Part shown: positions 1 through 11,200 of the stretch, piece by piece
Layout of the letters: each line of letters begins with the position of its first letter
How positions within the stretch are numbered: the first letter of the stretch is position 1
Assembly: GCA_016874715.1 (NCBI GenBank)
Contig: VGTK01000003.1
Coordinates: forward strand, 23,147-87,146
Direction of reading: 5' to 3'
DNA from: Deltaproteobacteria bacterium
GTDB taxonomy: Bacteria > Desulfobacterota > Binatia > UBA12015
DNA: 64,000 nucleotides
Position numbers and translations under genes: made by a program
The notes under the pieces: model-generated
Told to the model about the DNA's origin: nothing
Databases searched by the model: none
What the model saw: the letters and a program-made list of their open reading frames with translations, nothing else

Positions 1-1129
<1,129 letters not shown>

Positions 1130-1321
1130 GAGCTCTCCGTCTCCGTTCCTCGGCCGCTCGTTCCTCCGGCGGCCGCACCAGAATCCGGGGTTCGTACCAC
1201 CATCGCGGGCGGGTCGCCATGGCGCCTGCGCGGACGAGCGTGGCGACGGTGCGGGGCGCGCACGCGACCGTACGGGCGAAACGGGCTGGACTGCCGGCCA
1301 CGGGCGAGATGGCCGCTCCGG

Positions 1322-2599
1322 ATGCCGGATTCCGAGCGTCCCGTCCTTCCGCCCACCCGCAGCGAGATCCTCGCCGTCACCGTCCTGGCCCTCGCGATCA
1401 CGCTCGCCGCCTGCAGCGACGGTGGCTCCGGCGGCAGCGGCCCGACCGCGTCGGGCGTCCTGTACCCGACCTCCGGCGACCCCGGCGTCGCCGAGTGGCA
1501 GCCCGTCGCTCCCGACCGGGTGGTGGACGAGTGCGGCCTCGACCCCGGGCTGCTCGCCCAGGTCGACGCCCGGATCGGGCTGCCGTGGGCCGCGGTGCGC
1601 TACGGCAAGCTGTGCCACGAGCACTACCCCGGGGGCGCGGCGCAGATCGACGAGCCGGCCGAGAACTTCTCGGCCACCAAGACGCTCGGCGCGGTGGTGA
1701 CCGGCATCGCCGCCTGGCAGACGCGAGACATCGCTCGCGACGGCCGCAAGACCGGCCCGATCCGCGCCGAGGACCGTGCCGACCACTGGCTCGACGAGTT
1801 CAGCTTCAACCCCGAGGCGCGGCTCGAGCACGTGCTCGCGATGATCGCGCACAACGAGGACCTGTCCTACGGCAAGCGTAGCTACGACTACGACACGATC
1901 GGCACGGTCCAGATCAACCGCCTCAACGACGTGATCGAGACCGCGATCGCGCAGGACGCCGAGCGCCTGGGCGGCAACCTCGAGGAGTTCACGCAGCGCT
2001 TCCTCTTCGGGCCGCTCGGCATGCGGACGTCGCGCTGGTCGGGCGGCGTGCCCGACAAGAACTTCGCCTTCAGCTGGTCGTCCAACCTGCGCGACATGGC
2101 GCGCCTCGGGCTCCTGCTCCTGCACGGCGGCACGTGGAGCGGCGAGCGCATCCTCGGCGAGGACTGGGTGTACGCGATGACGCACCCGTCGTTCGAGGAC
2201 ACCAACCCCGCCTACGGCTACCTGACGTGGCTCAACACGCTGCGCAACGACGACGGCACGGACCGCACCTTCGACTGCGCTCCGCTCGCCGTGAACTCCG
2301 AGTTCCCGCACGGGCTGTCCGAGGCGAAGGACTGCGGCTTCGCCGATCCCGCGAACTGCGCGCAGGAGAAGGACGTCGGCATCTGGTACGCGACCGGGCT
2401 GTTCGGCCAGTACATCATCGGGCACCGCGCGCTCGACCTGGTGCTCGTCGTCAAGGACTTCGACGACGTCGGGAGTCCGGGCGACCTGTGGGACATCTTC
2501 CGGCCGGCGCTGGTGGCGCGGGACGCCGAGTTCGCGGGAAACGAGGCCGCGTTCTGCGAGGCGTACGCGCGCGGCAGGTACGCGCCTGATCTGAGGTAG
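1322..2599 (+). CDS. Beta-lactamase-family serine hydrolase, lipoprotein
   Basis: 425 residues. The N-terminus has a hydrophobic segment ending in a lipobox (LAAC, Cys about 31) followed by a Gly/Ser linker, so the protein is probably anchored to the envelope. The catalytic SxxK motif is Ser117-Ala-Thr-Lys120 in [10 protein letters not shown] later TGLFGQY segment resembles the HTG/KTG-type motif of class C beta-lactamase relatives (esterases, D-aminopeptidases). This points to a penicillin-binding-fold hydrolase. The substrate cannot be told from sequence. The gene is monocistronic and divergent from ppdK, with 192 bases between them. The start is ATG 1322, directly before the signal peptide; the frame is open much further upstream but without coding character. 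Confidence 0.8.
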   Translation: MPDSERPVLPPTRSEILAVTVLALAITLAACSDGGSGGSGPTASGVLYPTSGDPGVAEWQPVAPDRVVDECGLDPGLLAQVDARIGLPWAAVRYGKLCHEHYPGGAAQIDEPAENFSATKTLGAVVTGIAAWQTRDIARDGRKTGPIRAEDRADHWLDEFSFNPEARLEHVLAMIAHNEDLSYGKRSYDYDTIGTVQINRLNDVIETAIAQDAERLGGNLEEFTQRFLFGPLGMRTSRWSGGVPDKNFAFSWSSNLRDMARLGLLLLHGGTWSGERILGEDWVYAMTHPSFEDTNPAYGYLTWLNTLRNDDGTDRTFDCAPLAVNSEFPHGLSEAKDCGFADPANCAQEKDVGIWYATGLFGQYIIGHRALDLVLVVKDFDDVGSPGDLWDIFRPALVARDAEFAGNEAAFCEAYARGRYAPDLR

Positions 2600-2642
2600 G
2601 CGTCCGGTCGGGCTCGACGAGGGTACGTGCCCCGGGGCGGGG

Positions 2643-3545
2643 CTACTCGAGCTCCTCGAGGAAGCCGTGGCCGGGGTGGCCGTCCCAGCGGGCGTGCGCC
2701 ACACCGAGGCGCAGCTCGTGCGATCGTCCACCGGACAGGCCCACGAGCGGCGCCACGTGCGGCAGCTCCACGCCGATGCGGTGCTCGCCGCCGTCGCCGC
2801 GCACGACGACGGTCATGGCGGCGCTGGCGCCGGCCACCGATGCCGCGCGCTCGAGGCGCAGCTCGCGCACCGGGCGAACCTCGCCGCCGATCGACGTCCA
2901 ACCCTCGACGGTCTCCGTCCCGCCGGACGTCCCCGAGCGCGTCTCGACGCGCGCGAACAGCACGCGGTCGTCGTCGCACCAGAGCGCCACCGACGTCGCG
3001 CGCTGCGCGAGAACGCCGTCCCGCCACGCCTTGCCGCGCAGCCCGCGCGCGGCGAGCACGTACTGGTCGCCCGACACCCACACCTCGCCGGCGACGCGCA
3101 CCGGCTGGGCAAACGATCGGTCGCCCGGCACCGCGTCGCATGCAGCGGTGACGTCGAGCTCGACGATCAGGCGCTCGAGACGCGACCTGTGCCACGCCTC
3201 GCGATTGCGAGCCTCGGCAGCCGACGCCAGCGCGTGCGAAGGCCCGTCGTAGCGAACGCTCCAGCGGCGTAGCGGCTCGATCGTCTCCAGACGAGCGTCC
3301 TCGATCTCGACGACGCTCGACGCGTCGGCCGCGTACGCGGTGACGTGGCGCGCGGTGATGAAGCCGTCGTCGGGCAGGAAGAAGCTGAACGAAACCTCAC
3401 CCGTGCCCTGGTTCGGACGCACGTCGAGACGGACCACGCCGGCAAGCTGCGACGCCCCGTCGAACAGCTCGAGCCACGTCGTCTCGGTCCACGACAGGGC
3501 TGCGCCCGGCGGGTGCGGGCGCTCGTCCTCCGCGGGAACCGTCAC
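2643..3545 (-). CDS. Uncharacterised protein, possibly lipocalin/AttH-like (DUF7064-type)
   Basis: 300 residues from a GTG that overlaps the TGA of the upstream YciI-like gene by four bases (GTGA). It is the last gene of a five-gene minus-strand operon. No signal peptide and no membrane segment are visible. The chain is beta-rich, with paired strands and motifs such as [16 protein letters not shown] and [22 protein letters not shown]. These remind me of the two-barrel AttH/hydroxyneurosporene-synthase-like proteins found with lipid and CoA-ester genes. That resemblance is from memory and weak. No catalytic motif can be named. Confidence 0.6.
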   Translation of the reverse strand: MTVPAEDERPHPPGAALSWTETTWLELFDGASQLAGVVRLDVRPNQGTGEVSFSFFLPDDGFITARHVTAYAADASSVVEIEDARLETIEPLRRWSVRYDGPSHALASAAEARNREAWHRSRLERLIVELDVTAACDAVPGDRSFAQPVRVAGEVWVSGDQYVLAARGLRGKAWRDGVLAQRATSVALWCDDDRVLFARVETRSGTSGGTETVEGWTSIGGEVRPVRELRLERAASVAGASAAMTVVVRGDGGEHRIGVELPHVAPLVGLSGGRSHELRLGVAHARWDGHPGHGFLEELE

Positions 3546-3844
3546 GACCCGGTGCTCTCCGGAAACACCCGCGCGAACGGCATGACCTCGTGCCGCGCGA
3601 ACACGCCGTCGACGACGTACGGGTCGCGCGCGGCCAGCGCGCGGGCCTCGTCGAGGCTCGGCGCCTCGAGGACGATCAGGCTGCCGCGCGGCGTCTTGCC
3701 GTCGTCGCCGAACAGCGGTCCCGCGACGACCACCCGGCCCGCCTCCGACAAGGGGCGCAGGTGGTCGAGGTGGCGCGGCCGCACGACGGGGCGCTTCGCG
3801 AGCGCGTCCGGGCCATCGTGGCCGAGAATCACGAACAGGGGCAT
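3542..3844 (-). CDS. YciI-like protein
   Basis: 100 residues, close to the usual length of the YciI/YCII family, a small ferredoxin-like alpha/beta barrel fold. Family-typical features are the N-terminal strand MPLFVILGHDGPDALAKR, the region RPRHLDHLRPLSEAGRVVVAGPL with conserved His, and the DPYVVDGVF segment with its Asp. Some relatives are dehydrochlorinase-like or ring-cleavage accessory proteins, but most have no known substrate. The gene lies 14 bases after the FxLYD gene and overlaps the next gene by four bases, so it is cotranscribed. Confidence 0.8.
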   Translation of the reverse strand: MPLFVILGHDGPDALAKRPVVRPRHLDHLRPLSEAGRVVVAGPLFGDDGKTPRGSLIVLEAPSLDEARALAARDPYVVDGVFARHEVMPFARVFPESTGS

Positions 3845-3858
3845 GGTCGGTCCTTTCT

Positions 3859-4452
3859 TCACGTCGGTGGCAGCACGGCGAGCACGCGCATCCGGTGGGA
3901 TCGGAAGTCGGGCGTCTCTTCGCCGAGGAACGTCGAGCGGAAGCGGTCGCTCTCGCCCGGTGCGATGGGCGCCGGCAGCAGCTCGGCCAGCTTCGCGCGC
4001 GCGGCGGCACCCTCGAGGTCGCCAAGCGCTTCGGCCCGCCCGTTCCAGCCTTCGTACGCCGCGACGACCGCGCCCGCCGTGTCGAGCAGCTCGACGCGGA
4101 CGCGCACCGCGCCGACCGGCGCCGCGCCGCCGTTGGTCACGGAGCCCACCACCTGGAAGAACTTCTCGCCGTAGGCGTTCTCCCAGCGGGCTCCATCCTC
4201 GGAGATCCGGATGTCGCCAACCGCGGCCACGGCCGCGGCAGGCGCCAGCGACGTCGTGGCCTCGGGCGCGGCGGCCGCCGTCGGCGACGTCGTGGCCTCC
4301 GGCGCGGCGGCAGCCGCGGGACTTACCGTGGCCGCGGACCCGGGTGCGCTCGTTGCCGTGGCGCTGGCGCCTCGCGCCGGCGCGAGGACGATCCACAGCA
4401 CCGCCGCTGCAGCGAAGACGCGCCGTCGAGCGGGGCTTTCGCAGGCGGTCAC
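3859..4452 (-). CDS. Secreted FxLYD-domain protein
   Basis: 197 residues from GTG 4452, which overlaps the preceding oxidoreductase stop by four bases. Layout: a signal-like hydrophobic stretch (FAAAAVLWIVLAPARGASA), an Ala/Thr/Pro-rich linker holding two near-identical PEATTS repeats (DNA repeat about 4248-4316), then an FxLYD-type beta domain (FFQVVGSVTNGGAAPVGAVRV, then a C-terminal PGESDRFRSTFLG). FxLYD domains are small extracytoplasmic beta modules of unknown ligand. The linker repeat is a tandem duplication of about 36 bp. Confidence 0.65.
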   Translation of the reverse strand: MTACESPARRRVFAAAAVLWIVLAPARGASATATSAPGSAATVSPAAAAAPEATTSPTAAAAPEATTSLAPAAAVAAVGDIRISEDGARWENAYGEKFFQVVGSVTNGGAAPVGAVRVRVELLDTAGAVVAAYEGWNGRAEALGDLEGAAARAKLAELLPAPIAPGESDRFRSTFLGEETPDFRSHRMRVLAVLPPT

Positions 4453-5459
4453 CCGTCCTCCCGCGGCCAGGTCGCCACGAAGCGTCCGCTCGCCGCCGAG
4501 CGATAGCACGCGTCCGCGATCGCCACCGCGGCGAGACCCTCGTTCGCGTCGACCGAGGGCTGCGCCTCGCCGCGCGCGACGCGCTCGAACTCGTGCAGCA
4601 CCGTCACCACGGTCGGATCGTCGGAGATCGACGCGAGGACCGTCTCGCGCCGATCGTCGATCCGACCGACGCGACCGTGCACGTGGTCGGCGACGATCTG
4701 CCCGCGCTCGCCGAGCACGCGAATCTCTCCGTAGCGACTCGGTGTCGTGCGCGACCCGGCGACCGCGGCGAGCAGTGGCGGACCGTCGCCGACGTCCAGC
4801 ACCATCGACGCGGCGAAGCTGTCCTCGGTCGCGCGCGTCGTGACGCGGGTCAGCGTACAGCCGACGCGGACGACCTCGCCACCCGACAGGTGGCGCAAGA
4901 GGTCGAACATGTGCACGCCCGTATGCAGGATGTTGCCACCGCCGGCCAGCGCGGGGTCGTCGAGCCACGCCAGGCGGGTCGGCTCGAAGCTCTTCCCGAG
5001 CACGATCTGGTGCAGGCGCCCGAGCGACGCCAGATGGCGACGGACTTCGCGCACGACCCGGGAGAAGCGCAGCGTCTGCGCGACCAGACACGGCAGCCCG
5101 CTCGCCGCGATCAGGTCGCGCTGCCGGATGCCCGCGGCAAGGCTCGACGAGAACGGCTTCTCGAGCAGCAGCGGCTTGCCGGCGCGCACCGCAGCCGCGA
5201 CGACGCGCTCGTTCTCGGTCGGCGGCACGACCGAGATCACCGCCGCGACACCCGGGTCGGCGATCAGGTCCTCGAGGTCGGCGTGGAACACGGCACCGAT
5301 CTCGCGGGCCTTCGCGGCCCCGCTCGCCACATCCTTGCGGCACAGCGCCGCGACGCGCAGCCCCGGCGTGTCGCCCCGCAGGTGCGTCAAGTAGCGGCTG
5401 CCGTGCTTGCCGAGCCCGACGAGGCCGACCGGCAGCGGCGCGCTGGCGGACCTCGTCAC
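4449..5459 (-). CDS. Gfo/Idh/MocA-family oxidoreductase
   Basis: Cytoplasmic NAD(P)-dependent dehydrogenase of unknown substrate. The N-terminal Rossmann fold is marked by VGLVGLGKHGSRYLTHL. The family EKP motif (LLLEKPFSSS) carries the lysine that supports catalysis, and the second domain begins around GGGNILHTGVHMFDLLRHL with the usual conserved His residues. I chose GTG 5459, 11 bases after the enoyl-CoA hydratase stop and behind a GAGGCGAG ribosome site; an ATG at 5507 would add 16 polar residues and overlap the upstream gene by 38 bases. Second gene of the operon. Confidence 0.82.
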   Translation of the reverse strand: MTRSASAPLPVGLVGLGKHGSRYLTHLRGDTPGLRVAALCRKDVASGAAKAREIGAVFHADLEDLIADPGVAAVISVVPPTENERVVAAAVRAGKPLLLEKPFSSSLAAGIRQRDLIAASGLPCLVAQTLRFSRVVREVRRHLASLGRLHQIVLGKSFEPTRLAWLDDPALAGGGNILHTGVHMFDLLRHLSGGEVVRVGCTLTRVTTRATEDSFAASMVLDVGDGPPLLAAVAGSRTTPSRYGEIRVLGERGQIVADHVHGRVGRIDDRRETVLASISDDPTVVTVLHEFERVARGEAQPSVDANEGLAAVAIADACYRSAASGRFVATWPREDG

Positions 5460-5469
5460 GGGACTCGCC

Positions 5470-6210
5470 TCAGCTCTTTCCGCCGACCGAGAGCTTCTCG
5501 AAGGCACCCATGAGCTGCTTCAGCAGCGGCCCCGTCCCGGCGTCGACCGGGTGGTGGATCGCCTGGTTCGCCGGCCCCTGCAGGAGGTACTTCTGGTAGC
5601 CGTATGCGGCCGAGGGGTACGCGCCGAGCTTCGCCGCCAGCGTGAAGCAGCGCTCCTCGAGGGTCTCCTGCTGCACCACCTCGTCGACGAGACCGACGTC
5701 GCGCGCGTTCTCGGGGTCGAACGCGTCGCCGCCGAGCAGCACCGCCCGCTGGTACCGGACCGGCAGCGCGTGCCGCGCGATCTCGAACGCGCCCACCGGC
5801 AGCGGCAGCCCGAGCGCGGTCTCCGTGATGCCGATCTTGAACGCACCGCGCGACGCGATGCGGAAGTCGCACGCCAGCATGAGGATCGCCCCGCCGGCGA
5901 GCGCGTGTCCGTCGACCATCGCGATGGTCGGCTTGGTGAGGCGCCAGAGGCGGTAGATGCCGTCCTTCCCGCTCCCCAGCTTGGCGAGGTCGCCCGGCCC
6001 CTTGGTCCGCATCTCCTTGATGTCGAGGCCGGCCGAGAAGAAGCGGCCGCTACCCGTGACGATCACGGCACGGACCTTCTCGTCGGCCTCCGCCGTGCTC
6101 GCGGCTTCGTGCAGCGCCTGCAGAAATTCGGTGTTGATCGCGTTCGCCGGCGGACGCTCGATGCGCAGCAGGCGGACGCCGCCCTCGTGGTCGGAGACGT
6201 GAATCTGCAT
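5470..6210 (-). CDS. Enoyl-CoA hydratase/isomerase (crotonase) family protein
   Basis: 246 residues, slightly short for the crotonase family (about 260). It shows the oxyanion-hole segments FFSAGLDIKEM and DGHALAGGAILMLACDFRIAS. The GITETALGLPLPVG stretch has Glu at the first catalytic position but a hydrophobic residue (Leu) where a classic hydratase often has its second Glu, so isomerase or thioesterase-like chemistry is also possible. First gene of the five-gene operon. It diverges from the TetR-efflux operon across a 289-base spacer. Confidence 0.85.
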   Translation of the reverse strand: MQIHVSDHEGGVRLLRIERPPANAINTEFLQALHEAASTAEADEKVRAVIVTGSGRFFSAGLDIKEMRTKGPGDLAKLGSGKDGIYRLWRLTKPTIAMVDGHALAGGAILMLACDFRIASRGAFKIGITETALGLPLPVGAFEIARHALPVRYQRAVLLGGDAFDPENARDVGLVDEVVQQETLEERCFTLAAKLGAYPSAAYGYQKYLLQGPANQAIHHPVDAGTGPLLKQLMGAFEKLSVGGKS

Positions 6211-6393
6211 CCCGTCGGGTTAGCAGGTCGGCCGCGCACGCAAAACGCGGGCGGGCGGGGTCGCCGGCGCTCTCGTCGCAGCCCGGTCGCGGGTGCGTGT
6301 CGCGCGAGGGATCGTTCGCGCTCGAGCAGCCCGCCGCGCGCGGCCGCGTGCGCGGCGGACGCCGGGACCGGAGGGCTGACGAACGAGGGGCGG

Positions 6394-6420
6394 TTGACTC
6401 ACCGCGGCGCGACCCATAAT
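6394..6420 (+). promoter_or_regulatory. Predicted sigma70-type promoter of the TetR-RND operon
   Basis: TTGACT at 6394-6399 and CATAAT at 6415-6420 with a 15-base spacer, upstream of the tetR start at 6500. The -10 box directly abuts the 22-bp palindrome at 6422-6443, so transcription would begin within the operator. The spacer is shorter than the ideal 17. Confidence 0.5.
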
Positions 6421-6421
6421 T

Positions 6422-6443
6422 CGGAACTGACCAGTCAGTTCCG
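6422..6443. promoter_or_regulatory. 22-bp palindromic operator, probable autoregulatory TetR site
   Basis: Perfect inverted repeat with 10-base arms (CGGAACTGAC and GTCAGTTCCG) around two central bases. It sits just after the -10 box and 56 bases before the tetR start. Palindromes of this size in the promoter of a tetR-efflux operon are typical repressor sites. It also lies between the two divergent operons, so it could control the enoyl-CoA hydratase operon too. Confidence 0.65.
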
Positions 6444-6499
6444 CTTCGCCCACCCCGGCCGTCTCCGCATCGAACCGGCCGTACCCCCGAAGGACCGCG

Positions 6500-7135
6500 A
6501 TGGCCGGCAGACAGAAGAGCGACGAGAAGCGAGACGAGATCCTCGCCGCGGCCGAAGGGGAGTTCGCGCGCCGCGAGTTCCACCAGGTGTTGATGGACGA
6601 CGTGGCGGCACGGGCCGGCGTCGGCAAGGGTACGCTGTACCGCTACTTCCCGACCAAGGAGGAGCTCTTCCTGGCCATGGTCCTGCGCGGGCTCGACGAG
6701 TCGCACGGCGAGTTCCTGCGTGCCTTCGACGACGAGACCGCGGCCATCGAGACCATCCTCGAGAGCAGCGTGGCGCACATGCTGTCGTACTTCCGCGGCC
6801 GCGAGCCTCTCCTGGCGCTGCTCCAGCGCTACGAGGACCGCCTGCCACACGCCGACACCGAGTTCCTGCGCCGCCGCCGCGACGAGGCTCTCGCCGCGAT
6901 CGCGAGCGCCCTCGGCCGAGCCGCGAACACCGGCCGCATTCGCGACGTCGACACGCGCATCGCCGCCCAGATGCTGCTCGGCATGGTTCGCACCGCGGTC
7001 CTCTACCCGCACCCCGACATGTCCCCGCAGCGCATGGCGCAGGAGATCGTCGGGCTGTTCCTCGACGGCGTGCGCCAGCCTCCGTCCGCCTCGCGCCGCG
7101 ATGGGCTGCGCGCGATGCGTGGAGCAGGCGCATGA
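6500..7135 (+). CDS. TetR/AcrR-family transcriptional regulator
   Basis: 211 residues. The N-terminal helix-turn-helix is clear (VLMDDVAARAGVGKGTLYRYF at about residues 30-52), followed by a variable ligand-binding helical domain. It heads an operon with an RND adaptor and pump (ATGA overlap with the adaptor), so it is probably the ligand-responsive repressor of that pump, binding the palindrome at 6422-6443. The inducer is unknown. Confidence 0.9.
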   Translation: MAGRQKSDEKRDEILAAAEGEFARREFHQVLMDDVAARAGVGKGTLYRYFPTKEELFLAMVLRGLDESHGEFLRAFDDETAAIETILESSVAHMLSYFRGREPLLALLQRYEDRLPHADTEFLRRRRDEALAAIASALGRAANTGRIRDVDTRIAAQMLLGMVRTAVLYPHPDMSPQRMAQEIVGLFLDGVRQPPSASRRDGLRAMRGAGA

Positions 7136-8238
7136 GAGCCACGGCGCGTCTTCTCCTTGCTGCCCTGGTCGGCGTCGCCGGCTGCTCCGGCGGCAGCGCC
7201 GACCAGCCGGCCGCAACCCAGCCGGCGGCATCCGCCGCGAGCGCCGACGCCGTCGCATCGGAGCAGCTCGTCACCGTCACGGTCGAGCCGGTCACCGTCG
7301 AGCGGGTCGAGCGCACCGTCGACTTCGTCGGCACGTTGCGCGCGGACGCCGAGGCCGAGGTCGCGACCGAGGTCGACGGCCGCCTGCTCACGATCGGCGC
7401 CGACCTGGGCGATCAGGTCGCGGCGGGCCAGGTGCTCGCCTCGCTCGACAGCGCGGGTCTCGAGGCACAGGTCAGAGAGGCCGAGGCGAATCTGGCAAAA
7501 AGCACGGCGGAGGAGGCACGCGCCGCGAAGCTCAAGGCGCAAGCCGTGATGTCGCAGCAGGAGTACGACACCATCGCGAGTTCGCAGCGGGTGGCCCAGG
7601 CGCGCCGCGACGTGCTCGCGATTCACATCGGGCACACCAGGATCCGCGCCCCGTTCGCCGGGCGCATCGCGAAGCGCAATGTGGACGTGGGCAACTACGT
7701 CCGCGTCGGCACGCCGATCTTCGTGCTGGTCGCCGACGACCCGCTGCGGCTCCGCGGCGAAGTGCCCGAGCGCTTCGTCTCCGAGCTGAAGATCGGGCAG
7801 GAGGTGCGCGGGACCGTCGAGGCCTTCCCCGGCGAGGTGCTCCGCGGACGGCTCGCCCGCATCAGCGCCGCGGCCGACGCCACCAGCCGCGCGCTCACCG
7901 TCGAGGCGACGGTACCGAACCCCGACGGCCGGCTCCGGGTCGGCTTCTTCTGCAAGGCCGCGATCCTGACCCGCACCGACGCCGAGGCACTGGTCGTCCC
8001 GGTCGAGGCGCTGGTCAACTTCGCGGGGGTCACGCGGGTGTTCCTCGTCGACGAGAGCGGGGTCGCGCACAGCCGCCCGGTCCGCACCGGTCTCTCGCTG
8101 GGCACCCGGATCGAGATCACCGACGGGCTCGAGCCCGGCGACCGGGTCGCGACCAGCGCGCTGGCGCGGCTCGCGGACGGCAGCAAAGTCGTCGTCCGGG
8201 CCACCGAGGCCCCCGCGACCACGGAGAAGCGCTCGTGA
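7132..8238 (+). CDS. RND efflux periplasmic adaptor (membrane fusion lipoprotein)
   Basis: 368 residues. A lipobox at LVGVAGC (Cys18) predicts an inner-membrane-anchored periplasmic lipoprotein. The order of domains is that of AcrA/MexA-type adaptors: a first lipoyl half (TEVDGRLLTIGADLGDQVAAG), a short alpha-hairpin, a second lipoyl half (IRAPFAGRIAKRNVDVGNYV), then beta-barrel and membrane-proximal domains. It bridges the RND pump to an outer-membrane channel. Its start overlaps the tetR stop (ATGA) and its stop overlaps the pump start (GTGA). Confidence 0.9.
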   Translation: MRATARLLLAALVGVAGCSGGSADQPAATQPAASAASADAVASEQLVTVTVEPVTVERVERTVDFVGTLRADAEAEVATEVDGRLLTIGADLGDQVAAGQVLASLDSAGLEAQVREAEANLAKSTAEEARAAKLKAQAVMSQQEYDTIASSQRVAQARRDVLAIHIGHTRIRAPFAGRIAKRNVDVGNYVRVGTPIFVLVADDPLRLRGEVPERFVSELKIGQEVRGTVEAFPGEVLRGRLARISAAADATSRALTVEATVPNPDGRLRVGFFCKAAILTRTDAEALVVPVEALVNFAGVTRVFLVDESGVAHSRPVRTGLSLGTRIEITDGLEPGDRVATSALARLADGSKVVVRATEAPATTEKRS

Positions 8239-11200
8239 GGCTCGCCGAGCTCTGCATCCGCCGCCCGGTGTTCGCGACGATGCTCGTGATGCTCTTCGTC
8301 GTCCTGGGCGCGATGTCGTACCTGCGCCTCGGCGTCGACCTCTACCCGAACGTCGACTTCCCGATCGCCAGCATCAGCACCACCCTCAAGGGTGCGTCGG
8401 TGGAGGAAGTGGAGACGCGGGTCACCAAGCCCATCGAGGAGGGCGTCAACCAGATCCAGGGCATCGACGAGCTGAGCTCACAGACCAAGGAAGGCCTGTC
8501 CCGCGTGCTCGTGCAGTTCCAGCTCGAGCGCGACGGCGCCGAAGCGGCGCAGGACGTCCGCGACAAGGTCGCGATCGTGATGGCGCAGCTGCCGCAGGAC
8601 GTCGACCCGCCGGTCGTGGTGAAGTTCGACTTCGACGCCTCGCCGATCATGCGCATCGCGGTGTCGGGTGAGCGCGACCCGCGCGAGCTCACCGAGATCG
8701 CGCGCAAGCGCATCAAGGAGGACATCGAGACGCTGTCGGGCGTCGGCTCGATCACGATCATCGGCGGCGAGGAGCGCGCAGTCCAGATCTACGTCGACAC
8801 CGACAAGCTCGACGCCTACGGCCTCTCGATCGGGCAGGTACGGCGCGCTCTCTCGGCTCAGAACATCGAGGTCCCGGGCGGGCGCATCGACCAGGGCTCG
8901 CGCGAGCTCGTGCTGCGTACGATGGGCCGCCTGCCGCGCGTCGAGGACTTCGACGACCTGATCGTCGGCTCCGTCGGCGAGCGCCCGGTCATGCTGCGCG
9001 ACATCGCCACGGTGGTGAACGGCTCGGAGGAGGCCCGCTCCTACGCCGACCTCGACGGACACCCCGCAGTGACCCTCGAGGTCCGCAAGCAGTCCGGCTC
9101 GAACGCCGTCGCGGTGGTCGAGCACGTCAAGCAGCGCCTGAAGGAGCTCGAGGAGATCATCCCGCCCGACATTCGCTACCAGGTCGTCAAGGATCAGAGC
9201 CGCTTCATCGTGAACTCGATCGAGGAGGCGGAGTTCCACCTGCTGCTCGGCGCCATTCTCGTCGCGCTGTCGACGATGGTCTTCATGGGCGACCTGCGCT
9301 CGACGCTCATCGCGGCGGTCGCGATCCCGACGTCGATCGTCTCGACCTTCACCGCGCTGTGGATGCTCGGGTTCACGATCAACAATCTGACGCTGATGGG
9401 CCTGATCCTCTCGGTCGGCATCGTCATCGACGACGCGGTCGTCGTGCTCGAGAACATCTACCGGCGCATCGAGGAGAAGGGGGAGCGTCCCTTCGATGCG
9501 GCGATCGCCGGCACGAGGGAGATCGGGCTCGCGGTGATGGCGACCACGCTGTCGCTCGTCGTCATCTTCCTGCCGATCGCCTTCATGTCGGGCCGCACCG
9601 GTCGCTTCTTCAACGAGTTCGGCATCACGACCGCGGTGGCCATCCTGTTCTCGATGCTGATCTCCTTCACCCTGACGCCGATGCTCTGCTCGCGCTTCCT
9701 CGTGGTGAAGAAGGGCCACAAGTCGGCCAAGGACAGGGCTTTCTACCGCGCAATCGACCGGGGCTACGGCTGGGCGTTGGAGTTCTCGCTGCGCCACCGC
9801 TGGGTGGTCGTCGTCGCCGCGATCGTCACCGTGTACGCGACCGTGCCGCTGTTCCGCGCGGTCGGCAAGGACTTCCTGCCGCGCGACGACCAGAGCGAGT
9901 TCGAGATCACCGTGCAGACGCCCGAGGGCTACACGCTCGACCGCAGCACGAAGGCGATCCGGGAGCTGTCGCGGCGCGTCGGCGCGCTGCGCGGCGTCGA
10001 GCACACGCTGGTCACCATCGGCGACACCACGGGCCTCGTCGGCGCCGGCGAGGGCGACGTCACCACCGGCGCGATCTACGTGCGCATGAAGGAGCTCGAG
10101 GAGCGCGACTTCTCGCAGTTCGACGTCATGGCCAACGCGCGCAGGATCCTCGCCGATTACCCCGACCTGCGCACCAGCGTGCAGGCGGTGAACCTCTTCG
10201 GCGGCGGCGGCCAGCGCATGTCGGACTTCGAGTTCGATCTGGTCGGCCCGGAGATCGAGAGGCTCGAGGATTACGCCGACGCGATCATGGCAGAGATGCG
10301 AAAGTCGCCGGGCTTCGTCGACGTCGACTCGTCGCTCGCGCTGCGCAAGCCCGAGATCCGCGTCAACATCGACCGCAAGAAGGCCGCCGACCTCGGCATC
10401 CGCGTCGAGGACGTCGCGGGTACGCTGCGCACGCTCGTCGGTGGCGAGCCGGTCACGAAGTACAAGGAGGCCGACGAGCAGTACGACGTCTGGCTGCGCG
10501 CGTCGCTGCCGAATCGCGACGACCCGGACGCGATCTACAACCTCGCCGTCGCGCGTCCGAGCGGCGAGCTGGTGCGGCTGTCGAATCTCGTCACGCTCGA
10601 CGAGGCGCGCGGGCCGGCGCAGATCGACCGCCTCTCGCGGCAGCGCAAGGTCACGATCGAGGCGAACCTGGAGGACCTCCCGCTCGGCGACGCGGTGAAG
10701 CGTGTGAGCGAGATCGTCCGGCAGCTCGATCTGCCGCAGCTCTACGAGATCCGCTGGGCGAATCGCGCGAAGTCGCTCGCCGAGACCGGCACCAACTTCG
10801 CGATCGCGTTCCTGCTGAGCGTGCTCTTCATGTACATGATCCTCGCGGCGCAGTTCGAGAGCTTCCTGCACCCGATCACGATCATGCTGTCGTTGCCGCT
10901 GTCGATCCCGTTCGCGCTGCTCAGCCTGCTCCTGCTGGACGAGACGCTCAACATCTACTCGGTTCTCGGCCTCTTCATGCTGTTCGGCATCGTCAAGAAG
11001 AACGGCATCCTGCAGGTGGACTACACGAACACGCTGCGTGCGGAGGGCATGCCCCGGGACGAGGCGATCCTCACCGCGAACCACGTCCGGCTCCGGCCGA
11101 TCCTCATGACCACGGTGATGCTCGTCCTCGGCATGATTCCGATCGCGCTCGGCCAGGGACCCGGTGCCGCATCGCGCGCGTCGATGGCGAACGTGATCGT

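Noticed and set aside
5457..5507. ATG 5507 as start of the Gfo/Idh oxidoreductase
   Set aside because: It would overlap the upstream gene by 38 bases and add a polar Ser/Arg/Glu segment not seen in the family; GTG 5459 has a better ribosome site.
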